64,000 nucleotides of DNA. It comes from Piscibacillus sp052246295 (GTDB taxonomy: Bacteria; Bacillota; Bacilli; Bacillales; Alkalibacillaceae). Made by a program: the position numbers and the translations under genes. The notes under the pieces are model-generated. The model saw only the letters and a list, made by a program, of their open reading frames with translations, did not search any database and had not been told where the DNA came from. The stretch lies in assembly GCA_052246295.1 (NCBI GenBank), contig JBQQCO010000017.1; one strand, 5' to 3'. This document shows, one piece after another, positions 26,125 through 34,579 of the stretch. Each line of letters starts with the position of its first letter. The first letter of the stretch is position 1.

Positions 26125-26345
26125 TTAGATAAATTAACAATAAGGGTAGATAAAATAGCGTTTTTTACTGCGTCGACAAAATTCGCGGTAGATATTTTCG
26201 GATATAGGGTAGATAAAATGGTTTTAGGGGTCGATAAATTAACATTTAGGGTCGATAAAAAAGCGATTTTTACCGAGTCGACAAATTTCGTGGTCGATAT
26301 TTCTCTAAATGGGGTCGATAAATTTGAAACTGGGGTCGATAAATC
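26125..26345 (+). repeat. 21-bp-period tandem array A (core GTCGATAAA)
   Basis: It begins 3 bases after the ywrD stop codon. Units with the core GTAGATAAA or GTCGATAAA start at 26125, 26146, 26172, 26188, 26209, 26230, 26251, 26277, 26293, 26314 and 26335. Spacing is 21 except two places where 26+16 replaces 21+21. The pattern of five units from 26125 repeats from 26230, giving an exact 105-bp higher-order repeat. Units are diverged outside the core. Part of the array is open as a 7-residue VDK repeat in one frame, but there is no start or ribosome site for it. Confidence 0.85.
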
Positions 26346-26401
26346 TTGTTTTGAATCAGTAAGTCCCCCATTAAAGCTGGCACAAAGACCTTAAAAATAA
26401 A

Positions 26402-26428
26402 AAAGCTTCCTCGTCATGAGGAAGCTTT
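26402..26428. terminator. Bidirectional terminator between array A and ywrC
   Basis: AAAGCTTCCTC and GAGGAAGCTTT form a perfect 11-bp stem with loop GTCAT. It separates ywrD plus array A from the convergent Lrp-family gene. Confidence 0.85.
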
Positions 26429-26430
26429 CC

Positions 26431-26880
26431 CTATAGTTTCAACCCAGTCCGGCTCTTGAAGCGGCGAAGCAGGATGTGACTCTCGACTCGCGTGATACCA
26501 TCTAGTGCATACAGTTCTTCGTTAATAAACTTCTCTAGTTCGTTGAAGTCTTCAACGAGAACGTGGGTATGTAAGGTGCTTGGGCCTGTCATTTGGTAAC
26601 AGCTTGCGACCTTTGGATTTTCAGCTAGTCGTTCAGCCACGTGTACGAGGTGGGTTGGGTCGCAGTCAACGTTGAAGAACGCTGACACGCCTTTACCGAC
26701 TTTTTCTGAATTAATGACGACGCTGAATTTCTCGATGATGCCAGCTTCTTGCATTTGGTTAATACGATCGCGGACAGCGACTCGCGATAGATCGAGTTCT
26801 TTAGCTAAATCGACGTAAGACATTCGGCCTTCGTCGCTTAAGATATTCAGGATTTTAATATCTGTCTCTGTAAGTTTCAT
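26431..26880 (-). CDS. ywrC: Lrp/AsnC-family transcriptional regulator, YwrC-like
   Basis: 149 residues: N-terminal winged HTH (LTETDIKILNILSDEGRMSYVDLAKELDLSRVAVRDRINQM) and a C-terminal RAM effector domain (KVASCYQMTGPSTLHTHVLVED). In B. subtilis the ywrC product neighbours and is reported to repress the two-gene CHR transporter; the same divergent layout is kept here, 120 bases from the first CHR gene. Symbol by synteny. Confidence 0.88.
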   Translation of the reverse strand: MKLTETDIKILNILSDEGRMSYVDLAKELDLSRVAVRDRINQMQEAGIIEKFSVVINSEKVGKGVSAFFNVDCDPTHLVHVAERLAENPKVASCYQMTGPSTLHTHVLVEDFNELEKFINEELYALDGITRVESHILLRRFKSRTGLKL

Positions 26881-27000
26881 GTGTTTTCACCACTTTTAAT
26901 AGATTAATATATTTCACATTATAAGAGAAAAAGTGGATTGTGTCACACTTGATTTTTGAAAAATTTGAAAGTTATTACATCCGAGAGTGAGGTGAGCCCT

Positions 27001-27552
27001 ATGGATTTCACATTGCAGAAAAATATTTTTATCAGTTTTTTCCGTTCTAGCATGCTAGGTTTCGGGGGTGGTCCATCAACAATACCGTTAGTGCACAAAG
27101 AGGTCGTTGACACGTACAAGTGGATGAACGATGAAGAGTTCGCTGACGTCTTAGCAATTGGTAACACGTTGCCAGGCCCGATTATGACGAAAATGGCGGG
27201 CTATATTGGCTATAAAGTTGGCGGTACGTTTGGGATGCTTAATGCGCTTGCGGCTGCAGTCCTTCCAACCGTTCTCATTATGATTACCCTCATTGGTGTG
27301 CTCATTGCCTACCGTGACACCGCGGTGGTGCAGGGAATGACTCAAGCGATTGCGCCAGTTGTTGGGGTGATGCTATTTGTGCTAGCTTACTCGTTTATTA
27401 CGAAGTCAAAAGAAGCACTCGGCTGGACCCTAGCTATCATTTTAAGTGTGGTCAGTTTAATCGCATATGTTTGGCTGAACATGCATCCCGCAATTTTAAT
27501 TGGTGCTTTAATTTTATATGCACTTTTCAGTAAACCAAAACAAACATCATGA
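27001..27552 (+). CDS. ywrB: CHR-family (chromate-type) transporter, N-terminal half protein, YwrB-like
   Basis: 183 residues with about five membrane segments: a short-chain CHR protein. The conserved SFFRSSMLGFGGGPSTIPLVHKEVVD and the GNTLPGPIMTKMAGYIGYKVGG motif are visible. Short CHR proteins act as pairs, and the partner is the next gene, 13 bases away. Described B. subtilis homologs (Chr3N/Chr3C) confer chromate efflux. Here the natural substrate may be another anion or an organic acid, given the peptide-use context. Start chosen at ATG 7 bases after GAGGTGAG. Confidence 0.88.
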   Translation: MDFTLQKNIFISFFRSSMLGFGGGPSTIPLVHKEVVDTYKWMNDEEFADVLAIGNTLPGPIMTKMAGYIGYKVGGTFGMLNALAAAVLPTVLIMITLIGVLIAYRDTAVVQGMTQAIAPVVGVMLFVLAYSFITKSKEALGWTLAIILSVVSLIAYVWLNMHPAILIGALILYALFSKPKQTS

Positions 27553-27565
27553 GAGGAGGAACATT

Positions 27566-28099
27566 ATGATTGATCTGTGGTATTTGTTTTTAGCTTTTCT
27601 CATACCTGGAATTGTTGGGTATGGTGGTGGCCCAGCATCAATTCCGTTAATTGAGCATGAAGTGGTGAAGAATTATGGGTTCTTGACGACGACTGAGTTC
27701 GGTGAAGTATTAGCTCTTGGGAATGCACTTCCAGGTCCAATTGCGACGAAAATGGCAGGGTACATAGGCTATAACGTGGCTGGCGTACCGGGGGCGATTG
27801 TCGCATTAGTCGCAACCATCGTGCCATCACTTATCGCGATGATCTTGCTATTGGGCTTGATTATGAAATTTAAAGATTCGCCTAAAGTGAAGAAAATGAC
27901 GTCGCTCATTCGTCCAACGATTGCAATACTATTATTTGTCTTAGCCTTTCAGTTTGTTGATACATCCTATCAATCGGCAGGTATTTGGCAGACAGTCATT
28001 CTCGTTGTAGCTAGTTATCTTTTACTTGAAAAAGTTAAACTGCATCCTGCATTCGTCATTATGGGGGCCTTAACATATGGGGCCATTTTCTTAAGTTAA
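27566..28099 (+). CDS. ywrA: CHR-family transporter, C-terminal half protein, YwrA-like
   Basis: 177 residues, a second short CHR protein with FLIPGIVGYGGGPASIPLIEHEVVKNYG and GNALPGPIATKMAGYIGYNVAG, paralogous to its upstream neighbour (about half the residues appear the same in these motifs). It has an AGGAGG site 5 bases before the ATG. The two probably insert in opposite membrane orientation to form one transporter. Last gene before the operator region of the ABC importer. Confidence 0.88.
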   Translation: MIDLWYLFLAFLIPGIVGYGGGPASIPLIEHEVVKNYGFLTTTEFGEVLALGNALPGPIATKMAGYIGYNVAGVPGAIVALVATIVPSLIAMILLLGLIMKFKDSPKVKKMTSLIRPTIAILLFVLAFQFVDTSYQSAGIWQTVILVVASYLLLEKVKLHPAFVIMGALTYGAIFLS

Positions 28100-28142
28100 T
28101 ATATCACATTTTGTTATTAAAAATTTTCATAATTAACCAAAA

Positions 28143-28160
28143 AGTGAATATTTATTCACT
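28143..28160. promoter_or_regulatory. Inverted repeat, probable operator of the peptide importer operon
   Basis: AGTGAATATTTATTCACT has perfect 8-bp arms and a 2-base spacer. It lies 28 bases upstream of a promoter-like -35 element and about 115 bases before the first permease gene. The cognate regulator is not identifiable from sequence. Confidence 0.6.
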
Positions 28161-28187
28161 AAAAATAATAAAAAAGTAATTTTTCCA

Positions 28188-28215
28188 TTGATTTTTGTTT
28201 ATTTTTGTTTATAAT
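28188..28215 (+). promoter_or_regulatory. Probable SigA promoter of the ABC importer operon
   Basis: TTGATT at 28188 and TATAAT at 28210 are separated by 16 bases in a very AT-rich stretch, about 60 bases upstream of the first permease start. Confidence 0.6.
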
Positions 28216-28275
28216 ATTCTTTAAAATCTTTTTTGTCTGACTATTAGATTAAATCAGTAAAGGGGGTAAGAGATT

Positions 28276-29217
28276 GTGTTAAATTTAATCGTTTCGAGGT
28301 TTGTGCAAATGTTCTTCTTGCTTATAGGGATCTCATTTATCGTCTTTATGAGCATGCATTTCGCCCCTGGTGATCCTGCTCGAATCATTGGTGGACCGAC
28401 AGCTTCAGCATCGGATATCGAAAGTATTCGTACGAACCTCGGGTTAGATCGACCCGTATTGGTTCAATACTGGGACTACTTAGTTGGCGTTCTACAAGGT
28501 GACTTAGGTTATTCCTATCAATCTAACGAATCGGTGAACGCTGCTATTGCAACCAGGTTCCCTAACACTCTTAATCTAGCGATTGCGAGTATGATTGTCG
28601 CCGTCATCATTGGCGTGGTCGCAGGGATTATTTCAGCGTTAAAGCAAAACTCTTGGTTGGATGTTTTTACAACAACTGGAGCCTTAGCTGGAATCTCCAT
28701 CCCGAACTTCTGGTTAGGGACGATTTTAATCTTAATTTTTGCGGTTAACCTTCAATGGTTTCCGGCTGGTGGATTAAGCGCACCGTTCTGGACAGCACAA
28801 GGAATGAAAGAGTTAGCCCTACCAGCCATCACACTTGGGACAGGGTCAGCAGCTCTAATCGCCAGAATGACAAGGTCTTCAATGCTCGAAGTCATACGTT
28901 CTGATTACGTTAGAACGGCCAGGGCTAAAGGTGTTAAAGAGAAAATCGTCGTGTTCGTCCATTGTATGAGAAACGCCATGATTCCAGTGATCACCGTCAT
29001 CGGGATGAATTTTGGTTTCTTATTAGGCGGCACGATCATTACGGAACAAGTTTTCGCAATTAATGGGGTTGGTCGTTTAATGATTGATGCGATTGCGAAT
29101 CGTGACTTTCCGATGGTGCAAGGATCAGTCTTACTTGTTGCAAGCTTATTCGTTGTCGTGAATTTAATTGTTGATATTGTGTATGCCTTCATCGATCCAA
29201 GAATCAGTTATGACTAA
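28276..29217 (+). CDS. Peptide/glutathione-type ABC transporter permease (DppB/GsiC-like)
   Basis: 313 residues with six membrane segments. It begins MLNLIVSRFVQMFFLLIGISFIVFMSMHFAPGDPAR, the DppB N-terminal pattern. The EAA loop for ATPase contact is VIRSDYVRTARAKGVKEKIVVFVHCMRNAMIPVITVIG. The start is a GTG with GGGGGTAAG about 8 bases upstream. First gene of a five-gene importer operon. Confidence 0.92.
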   Translation: MLNLIVSRFVQMFFLLIGISFIVFMSMHFAPGDPARIIGGPTASASDIESIRTNLGLDRPVLVQYWDYLVGVLQGDLGYSYQSNESVNAAIATRFPNTLNLAIASMIVAVIIGVVAGIISALKQNSWLDVFTTTGALAGISIPNFWLGTILILIFAVNLQWFPAGGLSAPFWTAQGMKELALPAITLGTGSAALIARMTRSSMLEVIRSDYVRTARAKGVKEKIVVFVHCMRNAMIPVITVIGMNFGFLLGGTIITEQVFAINGVGRLMIDAIANRDFPMVQGSVLLVASLFVVVNLIVDIVYAFIDPRISYD

Positions 29218-29232
29218 AAGGGGGGAGTTGAG

Positions 29233-30123
29233 ATGTCAACACAAACAGCAACTGCTGGAAGTATTAAAAACATAGAGAAAGATAGCGTCGTTAAGGATAC
29301 GTTTAAACGAATGATGAAAAACAAATTGGCCGTCGTTGGAATGGTTATCATCATCATTCAAATCATTCTTGCCGTCTTCGCACCTTTATTGACTGGCTAC
29401 GCACCGGATGCTCAGAATTTAACTGCTCGGGAGTTGCCCGTTGGTTCAGAAGGGCACTGGCTAGGAACAGATAACTATGGGCGTGACATGTGGAGCCGAA
29501 TTGTCTACGGAGCTCGAATCTCGATTCTCGTTGGACTTGGGTCAGTTGCATTAGGGCTCATTGGCGGTGTGATTTTAGGATTACTATCCGGCTATTATAA
29601 AAAATTAGACGCTGTGATCATGCGTTTTATGGATTTACTTTTCTCATTCCCAGGAATTTTACTAGCGATGTTAATCATTGCAATTCTTGGGACAAGCTTA
29701 GTAAACGTTGTGATTGCGATTAGTATTTGGTCGATTCCAAACTGCGCAAGAATTGTTCGCGGAAGTGTTTTATCAGCGAAGAAGGAAGAGTACATCTTAG
29801 CACAACGATCACTCGGTTCTAGTGACCGACGGATTATGTTTAAACATATTTTGCCGAATATAACGGCACCGATTATTGTATTTTCGACCATGCGTATGGC
29901 AACAGCGATTTTATCGACGTCGTCGTTAAGCTATTTAGGACTCGGTGCTCAACCGCCGACGCCTGAATGGGGCGCGATGATTGCAGCTGGTCAGGATTAT
30001 ATGTGGACATCACCTCATATGACAATTGTGCCAGGGATCGCGATTATGCTCGTTGTGTTCGCGTTTAACGTTGTCGGTGATGGATTAAGAGATGCATTAG
30101 ATCCAAATATGGATTTGAATTAA
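29233..30123 (+). CDS. Peptide/glutathione-type ABC transporter permease (DppC/GsiD-like)
   Basis: 296 residues. The N-terminal cytosolic stretch and first helix (FKRMMKNKLAVVGMVIIIIQIILAVFAPLL) plus the motif SEGHWLGTDNYGRDMWSRIVYGARISILVG are hallmarks of DppC-type permeases. The EAA loop follows (KEEYILAQRSLGSSDRRIMFKHILPNITAPIIV). It pairs with the upstream permease to form the membrane channel. Ribosome site GGGGGGAG 5 bases upstream. Confidence 0.92.
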   Translation: MSTQTATAGSIKNIEKDSVVKDTFKRMMKNKLAVVGMVIIIIQIILAVFAPLLTGYAPDAQNLTARELPVGSEGHWLGTDNYGRDMWSRIVYGARISILVGLGSVALGLIGGVILGLLSGYYKKLDAVIMRFMDLLFSFPGILLAMLIIAILGTSLVNVVIAISIWSIPNCARIVRGSVLSAKKEEYILAQRSLGSSDRRIMFKHILPNITAPIIVFSTMRMATAILSTSSLSYLGLGAQPPTPEWGAMIAAGQDYMWTSPHMTIVPGIAIMLVVFAFNVVGDGLRDALDPNMDLN

Positions 30124-30138
30124 AAAGGAGGACTTAAA

Positions 30139-31692
30139 GTGAAGAAATTTTTACTAAGTATGGTCGCTATGGGAGTTCTAGTATTAGCGGCTTGTAGTGG
30201 AGGAAGCGAGAGTCAACCAGAAGGAAATAGTGGACAAGAAGGTGGAGATGGTGGTGATGTCGATCAAACTCTTACATACGCCACAACATCAGATGCACCA
30301 GGGTTATCTCCAATTGATACGAATGACAGTGTATCATCACATGTCATCGAGCAAGTCTATGAAACTCTTTTTGTAAGAAATGCGGAAACAGGAGAAATTG
30401 AACCGCGTTTAGCAGAGTCTTATGAAAACCCAGATGACAACACTTGGGTAATTAAGTTAAAAGAAGATATCGAATTCCAGGACGGGACACCTTTTAACGC
30501 TGAGGCAGTTAAGTATACGTTTGAAACATTTTTAGATCCAGACCGTGCGGCACCGCGTGCATCGCTTTTAGCACCAGTTGAAAGCATTGAAGTAGAAGAT
30601 GAATATACGGTCGTCATTAAGACGGAAGAACCATACGGCGCGATGCTAGCGGCCTTATCACATTCGAATGCAGCAATCGTAAGTCCTGAAGCAGATCAGA
30701 ATGGCAACATTAATGAAGATCCAGTTGGAACAGGTCCATTCCAGTTTGTTGAGTGGACGAAAGGCGACGAGATTGTGTTAGAAAAGAATCCAGACTACTG
30801 GAGAGGCGAAGCAGATCTAGAACAAGTGACATTCAAGGTTGTGCCATCTGTTTCAACAGCCATTTCTATGATGGAAACAGGTGAAGTTGACTTTATTGAC
30901 GGTGTGACGTCTGAGCACACAGCTCGTTTAGAAGGTAATGATTCAATTGAACTATTAACTAAAGAAGGAACACCTGTTTATTACCTCGGTTTTAACATGG
31001 AAAAAGAACCGATGAACAATCCTGAGTTTAGAAAAGCACTAGCACATGCGATTGACCGTGATGCGTATGTTGACTCGTTAGATGGATTAGGTGTTCGCTC
31101 TAACAGTTTCGTCGGCCCACAAGTTTTTGGATATGATGAAGGTGCTGAGGATGCAGGCTATGATTATGACCCAGAGAAAGCTCAGGAAATCATTGAAGAG
31201 AATGGGTTTGGTGATCAAACATACCACATGTTAGTGGCGAACCGTGACATGTACATCAACATGGCTGAAATCGTACAAGCGCAATTAGGTGAAGTTGGGA
31301 TTAACGTTGAGATGGAAATGATTGAGTGGGGCACATTCTTAGATATGACAGCTGAAGGTAATTTTGAACTAACCTTTATGGGTTGGTCGAATGTCACAGG
31401 TGATGGTAGTGAACTTCTTTACCCGAACCTACATTCAGACAACGTTGGAGCGTCTAATAGAATGAGATATTCAAACGAAGAATTCGATCAATTAGTGGAT
31501 GCTTCACGTAATACGACTGACCAAGAAGAACGTCAACAGCTGATTGCTGAAGCTAACGAAGTTCTTTTACAAGACGCACCAGTCGTTCCAATGCACCATG
31601 GTGTGATTGCAGGTGCAGTAGTAGATTCTGTTAAAGGGCTAGAGCTTTCACCAACAGGAAGCTGGGAACTATACCAAGTTACTAGAGAGTAG
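30139..31692 (+). CDS. Peptide/glutathione-type ABC transporter substrate-binding lipoprotein (GsiB/DppA-like)
   Basis: 517 residues of solute-binding family 5. Lipoprotein signal MKKFLLSMVAMGVLVLAAC, a Gly/Ser/Asp-rich linker, then LTYATTSDAPGLSPIDTNDSVSSHVIEQVYETLFVRN and WVIKLKEDIEFQDGTPFNAEAVKYTFETFLDP, the family's N-lobe signature. It is anchored outside and delivers peptide to the two permeases. The gamma-glutamyltransferase gene nearby makes glutathione or other gamma-glutamyl peptides reasonable ligands, but family 5 also binds nickel, oligopeptides and opines. Confidence 0.92.
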   Translation: MKKFLLSMVAMGVLVLAACSGGSESQPEGNSGQEGGDGGDVDQTLTYATTSDAPGLSPIDTNDSVSSHVIEQVYETLFVRNAETGEIEPRLAESYENPDDNTWVIKLKEDIEFQDGTPFNAEAVKYTFETFLDPDRAAPRASLLAPVESIEVEDEYTVVIKTEEPYGAMLAALSHSNAAIVSPEADQNGNINEDPVGTGPFQFVEWTKGDEIVLEKNPDYWRGEADLEQVTFKVVPSVSTAISMMETGEVDFIDGVTSEHTARLEGNDSIELLTKEGTPVYYLGFNMEKEPMNNPEFRKALAHAIDRDAYVDSLDGLGVRSNSFVGPQVFGYDEGAEDAGYDYDPEKAQEIIEENGFGDQTYHMLVANRDMYINMAEIVQAQLGEVGINVEMEMIEWGTFLDMTAEGNFELTFMGWSNVTGDGSELLYPNLHSDNVGASNRMRYSNEEFDQLVDASRNTTDQEERQQLIAEANEVLLQDAPVVPMHHGVIAGAVVDSVKGLELSPTGSWELYQVTRE

Positions 31693-31700
31693 GGATGGTA

Positions 31701-32699
31701 ATGACAGAGCATATATTAGACGTCAACAATCTAGTTACTTCCTTTCGAACAGCTGATGGGGACCTCACAGCTGTTCGTGGGGTTTCTTTTTCCGTTGACC
31801 AAGGCGAAACGCTATGCATCGTTGGTGAATCTGGTTGTGGAAAAAGTATTACCTCGTTGTCCGTCATGCAATTGCTCCCTAAAAACGGTCAAATCGTCGA
31901 TGGGTCAGTTCGTTTTTATGGTCGTGAATTGACAGGTTTAAAGGATGAAGAAATGCGCCAAATTCGTGGAAATGAGATCTCAATGATTTTCCAAGAACCG
32001 ATGACAGCGTTGAACCCTGTGTTTACAATCGGATTTCAAATCCGTGAGCCATTAAGAATTCATGAAGGACTATCGAAAAAGGAAGCGACCAAACGAGGGA
32101 TTGAACTTTTAAACCAAGTAGGGATTCCGTCACCAGAGAAACGAATGAACCAATTCCCTCACGAGTTAAGTGGCGGGATGAGACAACGTGTGATGATTGC
32201 AATCGCCTTAGCTTGTAACCCGAAATTGTTGATTGCCGATGAGCCAACGACCGCACTAGATGTGACGATTCAATCGCAAATACTAGATTTAATCGATGAT
32301 TTAAAGAAAAAGTTCAACATGGGCGTCGTCATGATCACCCACGATATGGGAGTGGTCGCAGAGGTAGCCGACCGCGTCATGGTGATGTATGCGGGTGAAA
32401 AAATTGAAGAAGCAGATGTTGAGACAATTTTTAATAACCCACAACATCCTTATACGAAAGGGCTGCTAAAATCGGTCCCGAATGTTGATGATGCGGATCA
32501 TAACTTAGAGCCTATTCCAGGATCACTACCTAGTTTGAAAGAAGAAATAGTCGGGTGCCGGTTCTATGATCGTTGCGAATTTGCGACGGAAAAATGCCGC
32601 AGTCAATCACCACCGAAATTCAATGTAGGAGACGGTCATGCCGTCAGATGCTGGTTACAGGAGGAATCACAAGATGAGCGAACAGCAAACTATACTTAA
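31701..32699 (+). CDS. ABC transporter ATPase (DppD-like)
   Basis: 332 residues. Walker A GESGCGKS, Q-loop MIFQEPMTALNPVFTIG, signature LSGGMRQRVMIAIAL, Walker B LLIADEPTTALD and the H-loop in VMITHDMG are intact. The oligopeptide-type C-terminal extension has the Fe-S-like cysteine pattern GCRFYDRCEFATEKC. The ATG at 31701 has AGGG 6 bases upstream. It is the first of two ATPases energising the importer. Confidence 0.93.
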   Translation: MTEHILDVNNLVTSFRTADGDLTAVRGVSFSVDQGETLCIVGESGCGKSITSLSVMQLLPKNGQIVDGSVRFYGRELTGLKDEEMRQIRGNEISMIFQEPMTALNPVFTIGFQIREPLRIHEGLSKKEATKRGIELLNQVGIPSPEKRMNQFPHELSGGMRQRVMIAIALACNPKLLIADEPTTALDVTIQSQILDLIDDLKKKFNMGVVMITHDMGVVAEVADRVMVMYAGEKIEEADVETIFNNPQHPYTKGLLKSVPNVDDADHNLEPIPGSLPSLKEEIVGCRFYDRCEFATEKCRSQSPPKFNVGDGHAVRCWLQEESQDERTANYT

Positions 32700-33648
32700 A
32701 CTCGATCAGTTAAATAAACATTTCCCTGTACGCGGTGGTTTGTTGAAGCGAGTGAGGAATCATGTCTATGCGGTCAATGATGTTTCGATTGACGTGAACG
32801 AAGGTGATTCAGTTGGCATTGTTGGTGAATCCGGTTGCGGGAAGTCGACACTTGGGCGGACGATTTTACGTTTGGAAGAGCCTACTAGTGGTGAGATTTG
32901 GTTTAAGGGTGAAAATATTACTAATTTAAGCGAGCGGCAGCTTAAAAAGTTCAAACACGACATGCAGATGATTTTCCAGGATCCTTTCGCTTCGTTGGAT
33001 CCGCGTCAACGAGTGGGCGACACGCTAGAAGAACCGTTTGTCGTTCATACGGACTTATCGAAGGAAGAGCGTAAGGAAAAGGCGATTAAGTTGTTGCGAG
33101 AAGTCGGTTTGGACGAAACGCACTACTATAAATACCCGCACCAGTTTAGTGGCGGGCAGCGCCAACGAATCGGGATTGCACGTGCTATAGCATTGAACCC
33201 TGAGATGATCGTCTGTGACGAAGCCGTATCAGCGCTGGACGTGTCGGTACAAGCACAGGTCATTAAATTGTTGAAAGAACTACAGGAAGAGTACGACCTG
33301 ACGTATCTGTTTATCTCACACGACTTGGGTGTTGTGCGCCACTTTTGTAATAAGGTGCTGGTCATGTATTTAGGCAACATGGTCGAGTGGGCGCCGGTTG
33401 ATGAGTTGTTTGAGAACCCGATTCACCCTTATACAGAAGCTTTATTGTCGGCGATTCCGAGACCCGTGCCAGGACTTGAACGAAACAAGATTGAGTTAAA
33501 AGGAGATCTCCCAAGCCCAAGCGAACCACCAACAGGCTGCCCATTCCATACGCGTTGTCCAATCGCCACCGAAGTATGTAAAGAGGTGAAGCCCGAATGG
33601 CGCGAGGTCAGACCGAACCATTATGTCGCGTGTCATGAGCGCGGGTAG
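32674..33648 (+). CDS. ABC transporter ATPase (DppF-like)
   Basis: 324 residues with Walker A GESGCGKS, Q-loop MIFQDPFASLDPRQRVG, signature FSGGQRQRIGIARAI, Walker B MIVCDEAVSALD and H-loop FISHDLG. C-terminal cysteines lie in GCPFHTRCPIATEVC. The ATG follows an AGGAGG site, and the gene overlaps the end of the DppD-like gene by 26 bases in another frame, so translation is coupled. Array B starts 30 bases after the stop. Confidence 0.93.
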   Translation: MSEQQTILKLDQLNKHFPVRGGLLKRVRNHVYAVNDVSIDVNEGDSVGIVGESGCGKSTLGRTILRLEEPTSGEIWFKGENITNLSERQLKKFKHDMQMIFQDPFASLDPRQRVGDTLEEPFVVHTDLSKEERKEKAIKLLREVGLDETHYYKYPHQFSGGQRQRIGIARAIALNPEMIVCDEAVSALDVSVQAQVIKLLKELQEEYDLTYLFISHDLGVVRHFCNKVLVMYLGNMVEWAPVDELFENPIHPYTEALLSAIPRPVPGLERNKIELKGDLPSPSEPPTGCPFHTRCPIATEVCKEVKPEWREVRPNHYVACHERG

Positions 33649-33677
33649 GTTGGTTAATTGTTGTAAGAGTGGCTTCT

Positions 33678-34558
33678 ATCGACAATTCTGTGCGCCTAAT
33701 CGATAGTTGAGCTGTTCCATTCGACAATTGGAGCACGCCAATCTACATTTCGGGGCTGCCAATCGACAATAGAACGTTCCCAATCGACAATCGGGGCTCG
33801 CCAATCGACAATAGAACGTTCCCAATCGACAATCGGAGGTCGCCAATCGACGAAAGAGCGCTCCCAATTAACATTTGAAGCTCGTCAATTGACAAACGAG
33901 CGGTTCCAATCAACATTAGTGAGCTGCCAATCGACGAAAGAGCGTTCCCAATCGACAATTGGAGCACGCTAATCGAAAGAAGAGCGTTCCCAATCGACAA
34001 ACGGGGCTCGCCAATCGACAAACGAGCGCTCCCAATCAACATTGGAGTTCGCCAATCGACAAATGAGCGATCCCAATCTACATTTCAGGACTGCCAATCG
34101 ATAAATGAGTTTTCCCAATCGGCAATCGGAGCTCGTCAATCTACATTTCGGGGCTGCCAATCGACAATAGAACGTTCCCAATCGACAATCGGGGCTCTCC
34201 AATCGATAAACGAGCGTTCCTAATCGCCAATCGGGGCTCTCCAATCGATAAACGAGCGTTCCCAATCGACAATTGGAGCACGCTAATCGAAAGAAGAACG
34301 TTCCCAATCGACAATCGGGGCTCGCCAATCGACAGAAGAGCGTTCCCAATCGACAATCGGGGCTCTCCAATCGATAAACGAGCGTTCCCAATCGACAATT
34401 GGAGCACGCTAATCGAAAGAAGAGCGTTCCCAATCGACAAACGGGGCTCTCCAATCGACAAACGAGCGCTCCCAATCGCCAATATGAAACTACCAATCTA
34501 CAATTGAGCAAATTCAATGTACAAATCGAAGTTACTTATCAACAATTAAACGTTATAA
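33678..34558 (-). repeat. 21-bp-period tandem array B, about 42 units (core ATCGACAA / TTGTCGAT)
   Basis: About 880 bp of degenerate units, each starting ATCGACAA or a variant (ATCTACAT, ATCGATAA, ATCAACAT), spaced 21 bp with a single one-base slip. Units alternate between two kinds, one ending GTTCCCA and one ending CTCGCCA, so the effective period is 42 bp. Long stretches are open on the minus strand in more than one frame as 7-residue repeats (CRLESPD, LSIGEPR), a by-product of a period divisible by 3. The array fills the whole gap between the importer operon and the DUF1028 gene. Confidence 0.92.
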
Positions 34559-34579
34559 TGAAAGGAAGGAGGTATAGAT

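Noticed and set aside
26123..26394. C-terminal extension of the gamma-glutamyltransferase through array A
   Set aside because: The ywrD-like frame stops at 26122 with normal family length; the array is open only in another frame.
33743..34517. Long open frames on the minus strand within array B (7-residue repeats)
   Set aside because: Because 21 is divisible by 3, any stop-free unit stays open through the array in several frames. There is no ribosome site, and different frames give unrelated peptides.
33678..34558. CRISPR array
   Set aside because: Units are 21 bp without the repeat-spacer distinction (no constant 24-36 bp repeat with unique spacers), and no cas genes are present.
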